From assembly GCA_009908925.1 (NCBI GenBank), contig JAAAOH010000125.1:1-36353 (forward strand): a stretch of 36,353 nucleotides of DNA, read 5' to 3'. Positions 1 to 9,352 of the stretch are shown piece by piece. Source of the DNA: Spirochaetota bacterium. GTDB lineage: Bacteria > Spirochaetota > Spirochaetia > DSM-27196 > PWMO01. The position numbers and the translations under genes were made by a program. Numbering within the stretch: the first letter of the stretch is position 1; each line of letters starts with the position of its first letter. The notes under the pieces were generated by a model. That model ran no database searches and was not told the origin of the DNA. It was given only the letters and a program-made list of their open reading frames with translations.

Positions 1-791
1 GGGAACTCGTACTCGATGTCGAAGGCGTCCTTGGCGTAGTGGGCAAGCTCGTCGGGGCCGTGCTGCTTGAAGCGCAGCTTGTCGGGGCGGATGCCGAGCT
101 TCTCGTAGTACTTGATGCGCTGATCCTTCCAGTACTCGAACCACTTCTCATCCTCCGTCGGGTGGACGAAAAACTGCATCTCCATCTGCTCGAACTCGCA
201 GGTGCGGAAAATGAAGTTCTTCGTGACGATCTCATTACGGAACGCCTTGCCCACCTGAGCGATGCCGAAGGGGATCTTCACCCGCGAGGTCTGCACCACG
301 TTCTTGTAGTTGACGTAGATGCCCTGCGCCGTCTCCGGGCGCAGGTACACCAGGGACCCCTCGTCCTCCACAGGGCCGAGGTGCGTCTGGAACATCAGGT
401 TGAAGCGCCGGGGTTCGGAGAGCGGATTCCCCTTCGGGCTCGTCATCGACTTCTGGTTCTCTTCGGGAAGGTGATCGAAGCGGAACCGTTCGTTGGTCAC
501 CGTGTCCTCGACCATGAGGTCGACGAAGCTCTCCACATGTCCGGAGGCCTCCCACACCCGCGGATGCATCATGATTGCAGCGTCGAGGCCCACGATATCG
601 TCGTGGAGCTGCGTCATCTCCCTCCACCAGAAGCCCGAGAGCCGATTCTTGAGCTCCACACCCATCGGACCGTAGTCCCAGGCGGAGCTCAGCCCGCCGT
701 AAATATCGGAGGACTGAAAAATGAATCCCCGTCGTTTCGCAAGTGATACGATTGCTTCCATTCGCTTCTGGTCTACGGTCTCGTCAGCCAT
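1..791 (-). CDS. glyS: Glycyl-tRNA synthetase (class II), N-terminal part; truncated by the left window edge
   Basis: Minus-strand reading from ATG at 791 gives MADETVDQKRMEAIVSLAKRRGFIFQSSDIYGGLSSAWDYGPMGVELKNRL..., typical GlyRS N-terminus. Not in the ORF track, probably because it is open at the edge. Confidence 0.93.
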   Translation of the reverse strand, partial: MADETVDQKRMEAIVSLAKRRGFIFQSSDIYGGLSSAWDYGPMGVELKNRLSGFWWREMTQLHDDIVGLDAAIMMHPRVWEASGHVESFVDLMVEDTVTNERFRFDHLPEENQKSMTSPKGNPLSEPRRFNLMFQTHLGPVEDEGSLVYLRPETAQGIYVNYKNVVQTSRVKIPFGIAQVGKAFRNEIVTKNFIFRTCEFEQMEMQFFVHPTEDEKWFEYWKDQRIKYYEKLGIRPDKLRFKQHGPDELAHYAKDAFDIEYEF

Positions 792-839
792 GTCTATCCT
801 TCCTCACTCAGTTTCTGTTTCTGTATTCCGTCATCTTCG

Positions 840-2306
840 CTATTCGGTGGTCGCCATGTGCTCGCGCAGCAGCTCTTTCGCCCGGGCCACCCTCTGTTTC
901 GCGGTCTCCGCGCCCACCAGCCGGATGGAACCAAACAGCGGCGGCGACACCCGGGACCCCGTCAGCGCAACCCGCAGCGGCATGAGGAGGTTGCCGATCT
1001 TGGTGTCGATCTCCTCCGCCCGCACCCGAAAGCGCTCCTCGTTTTGCTCATCATCGCGCGAGTCGAAACCCTCGAGCAGCTTCTCGGCCTCCTCGAGCAA
1101 CGCAAGCGTCTGGCCGGCGTCGTGCTTCTTGGGGATGGCCTGGGTGATGTCGTAGTCGTGTACATCCCGATAGAGGAACCGAAGGAGATCCGGCGCATCG
1201 CCGAGGGTCTTCATCCGTTCCTTTATGAGCGGCATCGCGCCGCGCAGGATTTCGAGCTCCCCGTCACCAGGCGGGTCGGAGACCAGGCCGTCGGCCGTGA
1301 GGTACGGCAGCACCAGCTCCTCGAGCTCATCGTCACTCTTTTCCCGTATGTAGACGCCGTTGAACCACTCGAGCTTCTTGTAGTCGAAGACCGCCGGCGC
1401 CTTGTTGATTTTCTCCAGGGAAAACAGTGCCTCCAGGTCCGCTGTGGAAAAGAATTCCCGCGAATCGTCGTAGGCCCAGCCAAGAAGTGTAACGTAGTTG
1501 ATGATGGCCTCGGGGAGGTAGCCCTGCCGCCGAAACTCCACCGCGCTCGTCGCACCGTGGCGCTTGGAGAGCTTCTGCCCGTCCTTGCCCATCACCATCG
1601 GGAGGTGGCAGTACATCGGCGGCTCCCATCCGAAGGCCTTGTAGAGCAGCACATGAAGTGCTCCGGAGGGAACCCACTCCTGCGCGCGCAGGATGTGTGT
1701 GATCTGCATGTAATGGTCGTCGACGACGTTTGCCAGGTGGTAGGTCGGAAGGCCGTCCGACTTCAACAGCACCGGGTCGGCCGGGATGTCTTTGTTCTTG
1801 CGCTTCACCCTGCCGAGCACCACGTCCTCGAAGCTCGTATCGCCCTCCAGCGGCACCTTGAAGCGAATAACCGGCTTCCTGCCCTCCGCCTCGTAGGCCG
1901 CCCGCTGCTCCTCGGTAAGCTCCCTGCTTCGCCGGTCATAGCCCCCGGACGCCTCGCGCATCGCTTCCAGCTCTTCCGGGGTCTCGTACGCCTTGTAGGC
2001 CAGCCCCTTCTCGATGAGCTCCGCGGCATGCTTTCTGTAGAGGCCCTCGCGCTCGGACTGCACGTAGGGCTCGAAATCGCCACCGACGTCGGGCCCCTCA
2101 TCCCAGTGGATGCCGAGCCAGTCGAACGTTTCATAGATGTCGCGCAGCGCGCGCTCGTCGTAGCGCTCCTGGTCGGTATCCTCGATGCGCAGTATGAAAC
2201 GGCCACCCGCAGAACGCGCGAAAAAGTAGTTAAACAGGGCCGTACGGACCCCACCGATATGTTGAAGCCCCGTGGGCGACGGGGCATATCGAACGCGTAC
2301 GCTCAT
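840..2306 (-). CDS. gltX: Glutamyl-tRNA synthetase
   Basis: APSPTGLQHIGGVRTALFN (HIGH region), FILRIEDTD, KLSKRHG (KMSKS-like). Confidence 0.97.
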   Translation of the reverse strand: MSVRVRYAPSPTGLQHIGGVRTALFNYFFARSAGGRFILRIEDTDQERYDERALRDIYETFDWLGIHWDEGPDVGGDFEPYVQSEREGLYRKHAAELIEKGLAYKAYETPEELEAMREASGGYDRRSRELTEEQRAAYEAEGRKPVIRFKVPLEGDTSFEDVVLGRVKRKNKDIPADPVLLKSDGLPTYHLANVVDDHYMQITHILRAQEWVPSGALHVLLYKAFGWEPPMYCHLPMVMGKDGQKLSKRHGATSAVEFRRQGYLPEAIINYVTLLGWAYDDSREFFSTADLEALFSLEKINKAPAVFDYKKLEWFNGVYIREKSDDELEELVLPYLTADGLVSDPPGDGELEILRGAMPLIKERMKTLGDAPDLLRFLYRDVHDYDITQAIPKKHDAGQTLALLEEAEKLLEGFDSRDDEQNEERFRVRAEEIDTKIGNLLMPLRVALTGSRVSPPLFGSIRLVGAETAKQRVARAKELLREHMATTE

Positions 2307-2721
2307 AATTACCTCTGACTGAAGACTGTGAACCGACCCGCTACGCGGGAATTATATTTGCGCCCACCCCGCCGGTCAACCGAGGGGTCGGGCGCGCCCC
2401 CACCTGCGGTAGTCCCCGCCCCGGCACGCCCCTGCATTCGCACCGCGGCCCCCTGCCTCGGGACATGCCCGTCGTGCCTCCCCGAGCAAGCTCGAAGGTC
2501 GGCAGCCGGCCATGCCCCGGGCGCGGGGCCGCCGTGATCGAGGGCGTGGCGTGCCAGTGCGCCTCACCCGGCTTCGTGCATGTGACTTCCATTCCGTAGG
2601 GTGGGTGGGGTCGGGCTCTCCGCTGCAATGCCGCCGCGCGTGAGCACGCCGGCATTTCCGCTTCGATCCCTCGCGTCCTCGCGGGCCGGGCGGCGCCGGC
2701 GGCCCGGGGTTCGCACTGTCG

Positions 2722-3081
2722 CTATAACCGCTCCACCAGCTGAACGCGCACCCCGTCGGGGTCTTTCACGAATGCGAAGCGCACGTGCGGGGCCGGCGAG
2801 ATCGGACCGTCGACGGCGACGCCCTTGCGCTTCATATCCGCCATCGCTTCGTCGAGCGAGGCGACTTCGAGGCCGATGAACACGCCCTCGGCGCCGTTTG
2901 TAATGTGCGCCTCGCCGTCGTAGAGCAGCTCGATCTTGGGCTTCTCGTCCTCGCCGAGCATGACGACCTGCGTGCCCTCACCTTCGTGGCGGGTGCTGAT
3001 CGAAAGCTCGAGAACTTCGGTGTAAAAGGCAAGCGACCGCTCGAGGTCGCGCACCTGTAGGGTTATCCAGCAGAGTTCCAT
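2722..3081 (-). CDS. VOC/glyoxalase-fold protein (lactoylglutathione lyase-like)
   Basis: MELCWITLQVRDLERSLAFYTEVLELS ... FAFVKDPDGVRVQLVERL. Confidence 0.85.
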   Translation of the reverse strand: MELCWITLQVRDLERSLAFYTEVLELSISTRHEGEGTQVVMLGEDEKPKIELLYDGEAHITNGAEGVFIGLEVASLDEAMADMKRKGVAVDGPISPAPHVRFAFVKDPDGVRVQLVERL

Positions 3082-3172
3082 GGCTGCAGTTTATCACGCT
3101 TTCATATGCGGGGCCGATAGCGAGCGGTTCGCCTCCCTTTCCTGGGTGCCGTCCTCTCAGTACCTTTCCCCG

Positions 3173-4756
3173 ATGCGCACCGTGTGGTGGATAAAGCGCG
3201 ATTTTCGACTAGCGGACAATGCCGCGTTGACGGAGGCCTGCCGGCGAGTCCGGCGCGATGGCGGCGAAGTGCTGCCTGTCTACGCGTTCGAGCCGTCGCT
3301 GCTCCAGGCTCCGGAAACAGGGGCCCTCCATGTCCACGTCATCCTCACAGCGCTCCAGGCGCTGCGGGAAGCTCTGCGCGGTCGGGGCGCCGAGCTCCTG
3401 GTGTTGCACGGAGAGGTGCCGGCGGTCTTCGAGAAACTTCTCAAGAATCAAGCCGGCGACGACAAGGCGATCGCAGCAATTCTCGCGGAGGAAGAAACGG
3501 GAACACGAGTGACTTTCCAGCGGGATACGCAGATGCGCCGGTGGGCCGAAGGGCGCGGGATTCCGTTTCGGGAGTTTCCGCACAACGGTGTCATCCGTGG
3601 CCTCACCGATCGGGACCAGCGTATGCCGCTTTGGCGCGCTCGGATGAAGGCACCCGCGGAGCCCGCACCGACGACAATCCCCATGTCGGCGCAGACGCGC
3701 AGGTGGTGCGCCGCCACCGCCATACCCGAAGCGTCCGATCTCGGCTTCCCGCAACCCGAAGGTGCGGTACAACGCGTCGATGAGCAGGCCTCCCGGATCG
3801 TTCTCGATAGCTTTCTCTCGATTCGCGGAAGGGAATACTCGAAGGGCATCAGCTCGCCCGAACCGGCGCGTTACAGCGGCAGCCGGCTGTCACCCCACCT
3901 CGCCTGGGGCACGATTACTCTGCGGCAGGTGTTACACCGACTGGAGGAGCGGGTGGCGCAGATCAGAAGGGTTCGCGAAGAGAGTTCGGAACGTGCTGCA
4001 GCGCTGCGCGGTTGGCTTGGCCCGCTGAATGCCTTTCGGTCGCGGCTCTACTGGCACGATCACTTCTGCCAGCGACTGGAGACTGAACCAGACATCGAGT
4101 TCCGGCCCCTGAACCGGGTCTACGAGGACCTTCCCTACGACGCCGGTACCGACCTCGAGGAGTGCCTGTGGGCGGGCCGCACCGGCTTCCCCATGGTCGA
4201 CGCCACGGTCCGGTCACTGAGCACAACGGGATTCTGCAACTTCCGCATGCGGGCAATGCTCGTATCCTTCGCCACGTACGCCCTGCATATCGACTGGCGA
4301 CGCCTGCGCGATCCCATGGCGCGCATCATGGCCGACTATCTTCCCGGGATTCACCTTTCGCAGTTACAGATGCAGGCGAGCGTGGTCGGGATCAACACAG
4401 TTCGCGTGTACAATCCCACCAAACAGCTGCTGGATAACGATCCCTCATGCCGCTTTGTCCGCCGTTTCGTTCCCGAGCTTCGTGACGTTCCACCGGAGGC
4501 GATCATCGCTCATGCGGTGCAGGGAGTCGACAGTCCGTCGCATGGCCTGCAGGGACGAGCCACCGACGCCGCCGAGGCCTGGACGGACGATAGCGGTGGC
4601 CTGGGCGACTACCCGCCACCGGTGGTCGACTTTCGCAGTGCAGTCAAGACAATGCGCGGGGAAATCTACCGGCGCAAGAGGTCCGCTGCAGGGAAACAGG
4701 AAGCTGAGCGCGTTTTGAACAAGCACGGTAGTCGCCGTCGCCGCGGGCGGAGCTGA
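3173..4756 (+). CDS. Deoxyribodipyrimidine photolyase/cryptochrome family protein
   Basis: MRTVWWIKRDFRLADNAALTEA N-domain; SGSRLSPHLAWGTITLRQVLHRL and VDATVRSLSTTGFCNFRMRAMLVSF FAD-domain motifs. ORF is open from 3080, but ATG 3173 matches the family N-terminus. Confidence 0.88.
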   Translation: MRTVWWIKRDFRLADNAALTEACRRVRRDGGEVLPVYAFEPSLLQAPETGALHVHVILTALQALREALRGRGAELLVLHGEVPAVFEKLLKNQAGDDKAIAAILAEEETGTRVTFQRDTQMRRWAEGRGIPFREFPHNGVIRGLTDRDQRMPLWRARMKAPAEPAPTTIPMSAQTRRWCAATAIPEASDLGFPQPEGAVQRVDEQASRIVLDSFLSIRGREYSKGISSPEPARYSGSRLSPHLAWGTITLRQVLHRLEERVAQIRRVREESSERAAALRGWLGPLNAFRSRLYWHDHFCQRLETEPDIEFRPLNRVYEDLPYDAGTDLEECLWAGRTGFPMVDATVRSLSTTGFCNFRMRAMLVSFATYALHIDWRRLRDPMARIMADYLPGIHLSQLQMQASVVGINTVRVYNPTKQLLDNDPSCRFVRRFVPELRDVPPEAIIAHAVQGVDSPSHGLQGRATDAAEAWTDDSGGLGDYPPPVVDFRSAVKTMRGEIYRRKRSAAGKQEAERVLNKHGSRRRRGRS

Positions 4757-4791
4757 CACCCGCACCCGATCACCTCAGGATCACCGCCGGC

Positions 4792-5610
4792 TCACGCCGC
4801 CCGGGTCCCGTCCGAAAACACCCATGTACTCGCGTCGCGCACGAGCTTGGAGAGAACGATAACCTGGAGGTTCCCGCGATTCTTCTCCACTTCTTTGTTC
4901 CATTGTTCGGGCGTGTATTTGGACTGAAACCGCTTCTTGCGCTCCACAACGATGTTGTTAACCTGGTTATCGCTGACGGTGAATGCGTCGAGAAGATAGA
5001 GAGTCAGGAGAGCGAGAACGTCGTTTTTCGTGCGCCGCTGGAGATCGACGAGCACCTCCTTGGCGTTCTCCGACTCCTGGTTGAGCATCAGCGCGAATGC
5101 GTAGGACCAGTCGATCCACTCGCGGTCGGCACACTTCGGATGGTTGCGCATCTCGCCGTAGTAGCTCTTCATGTCCCCGGCATCATTGCGCAGAAGATGC
5201 GGGATGCCGAGGTGCAGCGCGAAGCGGGGAACCAGAGGCGGGCGGTTCTCCCGCAGGAACTGCTCGAGTTGTGTTATCTTTTCGGGCTGAGAGGTGATGA
5301 CATAGGTGTTGATGAGAACACGAAGATGCTGCTTACCGAGACGCTTCTTCGTGAATACACGGTCCTCGATATAGTCGATGAGACCATACCAGTCCTCGCG
5401 CTCGAGCAGCGTGAACAGCTTCCAGTTCCAGAGGAAGTAACCGTTGAGCCCGGCAAGCACTGCTACGAAGACAACGGCAACCGTCCAATTCTCGGCCCAG
5501 AACATCCGGGTGTAGTCCCAGCCAAGCATGAAGAAGGGAATCAGGAAGATAAACAGAAACGAGACGACGATAATCGCGTTGAAGACGAGAAATATGACCT
5601 TAAACTTCAT
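4792..5610 (-). CDS. Hypothetical membrane protein with two N-terminal hydrophobic segments
   Basis: 272 aa ORF; hydrophobic stretches IFLVFNAIIVVSFLFIFLIPFFML and WTVAVVFVAVLAGLNGYFLW, then a soluble helical region. Confidence 0.75.
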   Translation of the reverse strand: MKFKVIFLVFNAIIVVSFLFIFLIPFFMLGWDYTRMFWAENWTVAVVFVAVLAGLNGYFLWNWKLFTLLEREDWYGLIDYIEDRVFTKKRLGKQHLRVLINTYVITSQPEKITQLEQFLRENRPPLVPRFALHLGIPHLLRNDAGDMKSYYGEMRNHPKCADREWIDWSYAFALMLNQESENAKEVLVDLQRRTKNDVLALLTLYLLDAFTVSDNQVNNIVVERKKRFQSKYTPEQWNKEVEKNRGNLQVIVLSKLVRDASTWVFSDGTRAA

Positions 5611-5681
5611 CTCGTTTTACCCTATAATGCATCGTGGCAAAGTCTAAATGATCGCCACGACGTGGTCAACGGACGGTAATA

Positions 5682-6839
5682 ATGGAGCACGTGCTTGTTC
5701 ACAGCGTAGCACCCGGCAAGTATTTCGATAAGGAAGTCTACCTCGACGACCGCTACATCCTCCTCTCCCCCGACACGCCGTTCACGGAGCGGCTCCGAGA
5801 CCGCATGCTGCAATGGGGCTTTGAGTACCTGCTGACCGACGGCCAGCAGGTGGATACCCCGGGCGCCGGACCGGGCGCCGAGGCTGCGGAAAACGCACCG
5901 CTCGTGGCCGTTGAAGAAGGCGTCCGCGAGGGTGAGATCCTCAGAGAGGTCCAGAGCGCCTATACCAGCGCGCTGAACTTCACCGAGAAGCTCTTCACGA
6001 ATTTCGTGACGAAGAGTGAACTGCCCCAGGCTGCCGTTACCGACAAAATCAAGGAGCTCAACGATCTCGTTCGCGGACACCGGCAGCAGGCGCTGCGCCT
6101 TTCCCACCTGCGAAACGAGGACAAGAACTACGTGGTCGAGCACTCGGTGAAGACGACCATGCTCTCGCTCGCAATCGGCAACACGGTAAAGCTCCCGCAT
6201 CACAAGCTCATCGAGCTCGGGACGGCATCTCTTCTGCACGAAGTCGGCATGATACGACTGCCGCCGCAGCTCTACATGACTGACCGTCAGTTGAGCGATC
6301 AGGAACGCAAATCCATCACCGCTCACACTCTGCTGGGATTCAAGATCCTCAAGCAGTACTCATATCCGCTCAGCGTCTGCCTTGCGGTGCTCGAGTGCCG
6401 GGAGTATCTCAATGGTGCCGGTTATCCGCGCGGACTCACCGGCGAAAAGATTTCCTTCTACGCGAAGGTCATCTCGGTCACAAGCTCCTTCGCAGCGCTG
6501 ACCTCCGATCGTCCGTACCGTGAGGCCCGCGATGGTCACGCATCGATGCTCGAGCTCCTTAAAGGGCGGGACACCCTCTACGACGCGACGGTCTTGAAGG
6601 CACTTGTCGCGAATCTTTCCATCTATCCGCTGGGGACTTTCGTTGAGCTGTCAAACGGCTATCGCGGGATGGTCGTCGATACGAGCTCGGACAGTCCGCG
6701 TGCTCCCGTCGTCCGTCTTATGCGCTCACCCGACGGCGAGCGCTACGTGGATCAGCCTCATGTGAGAACCATCGAAGAGGACTACCGCATTGCCCGCTCG
6801 CTGAGCACCGACGAAGCCCAGGAAATCAAACAGGCATAG
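5682..6839 (+). CDS. HD-GYP-like domain protein, probably degenerate
   Basis: LLHEVGMIRLPPQLYMTDRQLSDQERKSITAHTLLGFKIL ... REYLNGAGYPRGLTGEKISFYAKVISVTSSFAALTSDRPYREA matches the HD-GYP layout with changed metal ligands. Confidence 0.85.
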   Translation: MEHVLVHSVAPGKYFDKEVYLDDRYILLSPDTPFTERLRDRMLQWGFEYLLTDGQQVDTPGAGPGAEAAENAPLVAVEEGVREGEILREVQSAYTSALNFTEKLFTNFVTKSELPQAAVTDKIKELNDLVRGHRQQALRLSHLRNEDKNYVVEHSVKTTMLSLAIGNTVKLPHHKLIELGTASLLHEVGMIRLPPQLYMTDRQLSDQERKSITAHTLLGFKILKQYSYPLSVCLAVLECREYLNGAGYPRGLTGEKISFYAKVISVTSSFAALTSDRPYREARDGHASMLELLKGRDTLYDATVLKALVANLSIYPLGTFVELSNGYRGMVVDTSSDSPRAPVVRLMRSPDGERYVDQPHVRTIEEDYRIARSLSTDEAQEIKQA

Positions 6840-6845
6840 CAAATC

Positions 6846-8513
6846 ATGCACTCTGTATATGTATCTCTACCAGACGGAACCACACGGGAATTTCCAAACG
6901 GCACGCGTGTAGCTCACATTCTCAGCGAGACCGACTACACGGTCGACGGGGAAGCGATAATTGCCGTGCTGGCAAACAATGAGCTGACCAGCCTCTACTA
7001 TCGCCTGGATGTGAATACGACACTCGAGGCGGTTACCATGAGCACCACGGAGGGCCAGCGGATCTACCGCCGCAGCCTGTGCTTTCTCCTTGCGATGGCC
7101 GCCCAGGACGTATGTCCGGACCGGCATCTCGTCATCGGTCATTCGCTGGGGAACGGCTACTACTATCGCTTCGAAGACGAAGACCGGGTCGGCGACGCCG
7201 AGGTTGCACGACTCGAGAAGCGGATGCGGGAGCTCGTTGAAGAGGACATTCCGATCGTCCGGCGTCTCGTCTCCTACACCGATGCCCTCGAATACTTCGA
7301 GCAGAACGGCATGCATGATACGGCGATGCTGCTCAAGCATCGAAACGATGCGAAGATTCCCGTCTACACCTGCGGCGGCATGATGGACATCTCGCACGGC
7401 CCCCTCGTACCGCAGACGGGCACGCTTGTGCACTTCGAGCTTCGCACGTACGAACCCGGCTTCATTCTGCGCTTCCCCCGCGACAGCGACCCATACAACA
7501 TGGGCCCCTTCGAGGCGAGCCCTATCCTGTTTTCGGTGTATCAGGAGTACAAGCAGTGGGGAAAGATCCTCAACGTGAGCTCAGTCGGGAAGCTCAATGA
7601 CCTTACCGTCACGGGAGGCATCCGGGATTTCATCCGGGTCGCCGAGGCCCTGCAGAACAAGAAGATCGCAGAGATAGCCGACCGCATTCACGAGCGCCGC
7701 GATGAGGCACGAATCGTGCTCATTGCCGGTCCTTCATCCTCGGGGAAGACCACATTCGCCAAGAAACTCTCCATACAGCTCACGGTACTCGGCTTCAAGC
7801 CTGTCGCCATCGGACTTGACGACTACTTCGTGCCGCGGGAACAGACGCCGCGCGACGAAGACGGGAACTATGACTTCGAACACATAGACGCCATCGACAT
7901 CCCGCTTCTCAACGAGCACCTCGAGGAGCTACTCGCCGGGCGCGAGGTCGAGCTTCCGCACTTCGACTTCAAGACCGGCGAGCGCTCCGTGTCCGGCGGG
8001 CATCGCATCCGGCTTCCCGAACGCGGTATTCTCATCATGGAGGGCATCCACGGGCTGAACGATCACCTTACCCCGCGCATAGATGCCTCGCAGAAATTCA
8101 AAGCCTACGTATCGGCGCTGACCCAGCTCAACCTCGACGATCACAACCGGATCTCCACCACCGATAATCGTCTCATCCGACGCCTCGTGCGCGATCACCA
8201 ATTCCGTGGGCATGACGCCCTCGAGACACTGCATATGTGGCCGTCGGTCCGTCGCGGTGAGAATCGCAATATCTTTCCGTTCCAGGACTCAGCAGACGTC
8301 GCGTTCAACTCGGCCCTCGACTACGAGCTCGGCGTGCTGCGGAATCACGCGCTACCGCTGCTCGACGAGGTGAAGCCCTACCACGACGTCTACCATGAGG
8401 CGATTCGACTTCTCTCGTTTCTCGAGAACTTCACCCCGATCCCGGAGAAACACGTGCCGGATGATTCAATTCTGCGGGAGTTCGTCGGGGAGAGCGGTTT
8501 TAGCTACAAGTAG
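6846..8513 (+). CDS. Nucleoside (uridine) kinase with N-terminal TGS/ThrRS-like domains
   Basis: MHSVYVSLPDGTTREFPNGTRVAHIL (TGS-like); kinase P-loop IVLIAGPSSSGKTTFAKKL; IGLDDYFVPREQTPRDEDGNYDFEHIDAIDI. Confidence 0.9.
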   Translation: MHSVYVSLPDGTTREFPNGTRVAHILSETDYTVDGEAIIAVLANNELTSLYYRLDVNTTLEAVTMSTTEGQRIYRRSLCFLLAMAAQDVCPDRHLVIGHSLGNGYYYRFEDEDRVGDAEVARLEKRMRELVEEDIPIVRRLVSYTDALEYFEQNGMHDTAMLLKHRNDAKIPVYTCGGMMDISHGPLVPQTGTLVHFELRTYEPGFILRFPRDSDPYNMGPFEASPILFSVYQEYKQWGKILNVSSVGKLNDLTVTGGIRDFIRVAEALQNKKIAEIADRIHERRDEARIVLIAGPSSSGKTTFAKKLSIQLTVLGFKPVAIGLDDYFVPREQTPRDEDGNYDFEHIDAIDIPLLNEHLEELLAGREVELPHFDFKTGERSVSGGHRIRLPERGILIMEGIHGLNDHLTPRIDASQKFKAYVSALTQLNLDDHNRISTTDNRLIRRLVRDHQFRGHDALETLHMWPSVRRGENRNIFPFQDSADVAFNSALDYELGVLRNHALPLLDEVKPYHDVYHEAIRLLSFLENFTPIPEKHVPDDSILREFVGESGFSYK

Positions 8514-8567
8514 GACTGCGACCGGCCGCCGCCCGCCGTCGCTGTCCGCCGTCGCCGCCCGCCGGTC

Positions 8568-8604
8568 ATCACCCGCGGTCACGGCCCCCCGAACCGCGGG
8601 TGAT
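8568..8604. repeat. 12-bp perfect inverted repeat spanning the aat stop codon
   Basis: ATCACCCGCGGT - 13 nt - ACCGCGGGTGAT between convergent genes. Confidence 0.7.
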
Positions 8605-9304
8605 CGCCGAGCTCGGCCTGCCAGTCACCTTTCACGGTGGGCCGCTCGAGGGAGCCGGCGAGCAGCTCGAGGAACTCATCACGCGCCATGTCCCTCGCAC
8701 CAAAGCGGTCCAGGTGCTCAGTGTACATCTGACAGTCCACACAGTCGAAGCCCCGTTCGGAAAGCACGCGGACGAGGGTCACGAACCCCGCCTTCGATGC
8801 GTCGGACACGCGCGCGAACATCGACTCACCGAAGAACATGCCCCCCAGGCTGACCCCGTAGAGCCCGCCGGCAAGCTTGCCCTCGGCCCAGACCTCGAGC
8901 GAGTGGGCATAGCCCAGGGTATTGAGCGTCTCATATCCCTCGATCATGTCGTCGGTGATCCACGTGCCGGCCTGTCCGCTGCGGGGAGCGACGCTGCAGG
9001 CGGCAATGACCTCGTCGAAGGCGCGGTCCAGCGTGAAGGCAAAGCGACCGCGATTCAGGGTCCGCCGCAGACTCTTCGGGATGTGGAGCTCTTCGGGGAA
9101 GAGGACGAAGCGGGGATCGGGAGACCACCACAGAATCGGCTCGCCGTCGGAGTACCACGGGAAAATGCCCTGCGTATACGCCGACAGCAGCACACCGGGC
9201 GAGAGGTTGCCGCCGGCTGCCACCAGGCCCTCCGCGCCGGCCTCTCGCGGCGAGGGGAATGCCACACGCTGATGCTCACCGAGATACGGAAAGCCTTCGC
9301 TCAT
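8579..9304 (-). CDS. aat: Leucyl/phenylalanyl-tRNA--protein transferase
   Basis: GLVAAGGNLSPGVLLSAYTQGIFPWYSDGEPILWWSPDPRFVLFP and LAGGLYGVSLGGMFFGESMFARVSDASK. Confidence 0.96.
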   Translation of the reverse strand: MSEGFPYLGEHQRVAFPSPREAGAEGLVAAGGNLSPGVLLSAYTQGIFPWYSDGEPILWWSPDPRFVLFPEELHIPKSLRRTLNRGRFAFTLDRAFDEVIAACSVAPRSGQAGTWITDDMIEGYETLNTLGYAHSLEVWAEGKLAGGLYGVSLGGMFFGESMFARVSDASKAGFVTLVRVLSERGFDCVDCQMYTEHLDRFGARDMARDEFLELLAGSLERPTVKGDWQAELGDHPRFGGP

Positions 9305-9352
9305 GCAACAACGCTGCTACAGCGGCACCGGACGAGCGCTGTGGCCGGCGCT

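Noticed and set aside
858-2318. Long plus-strand ORF (486 aa) antisense to gltX
   Set aside because: Shadow ORF of a high-GC gene; the opposite strand encodes clear GltX motifs and this translation has no recognisable domain.
2307-2721. RNase P RNA, tmRNA, SRP RNA or cobalamin riboswitch in the GC-rich gap
   Set aside because: Looked for the core motifs I remember for each; none was convincing on either strand, so only a generic structured-RNA possibility is kept.
3080-3172. Extended N-terminus of the photolyase ORF starting at 3080
   Set aside because: The first 31 residues do not match photolyases and would overlap the divergent gene's start; ATG 3173 fits better.
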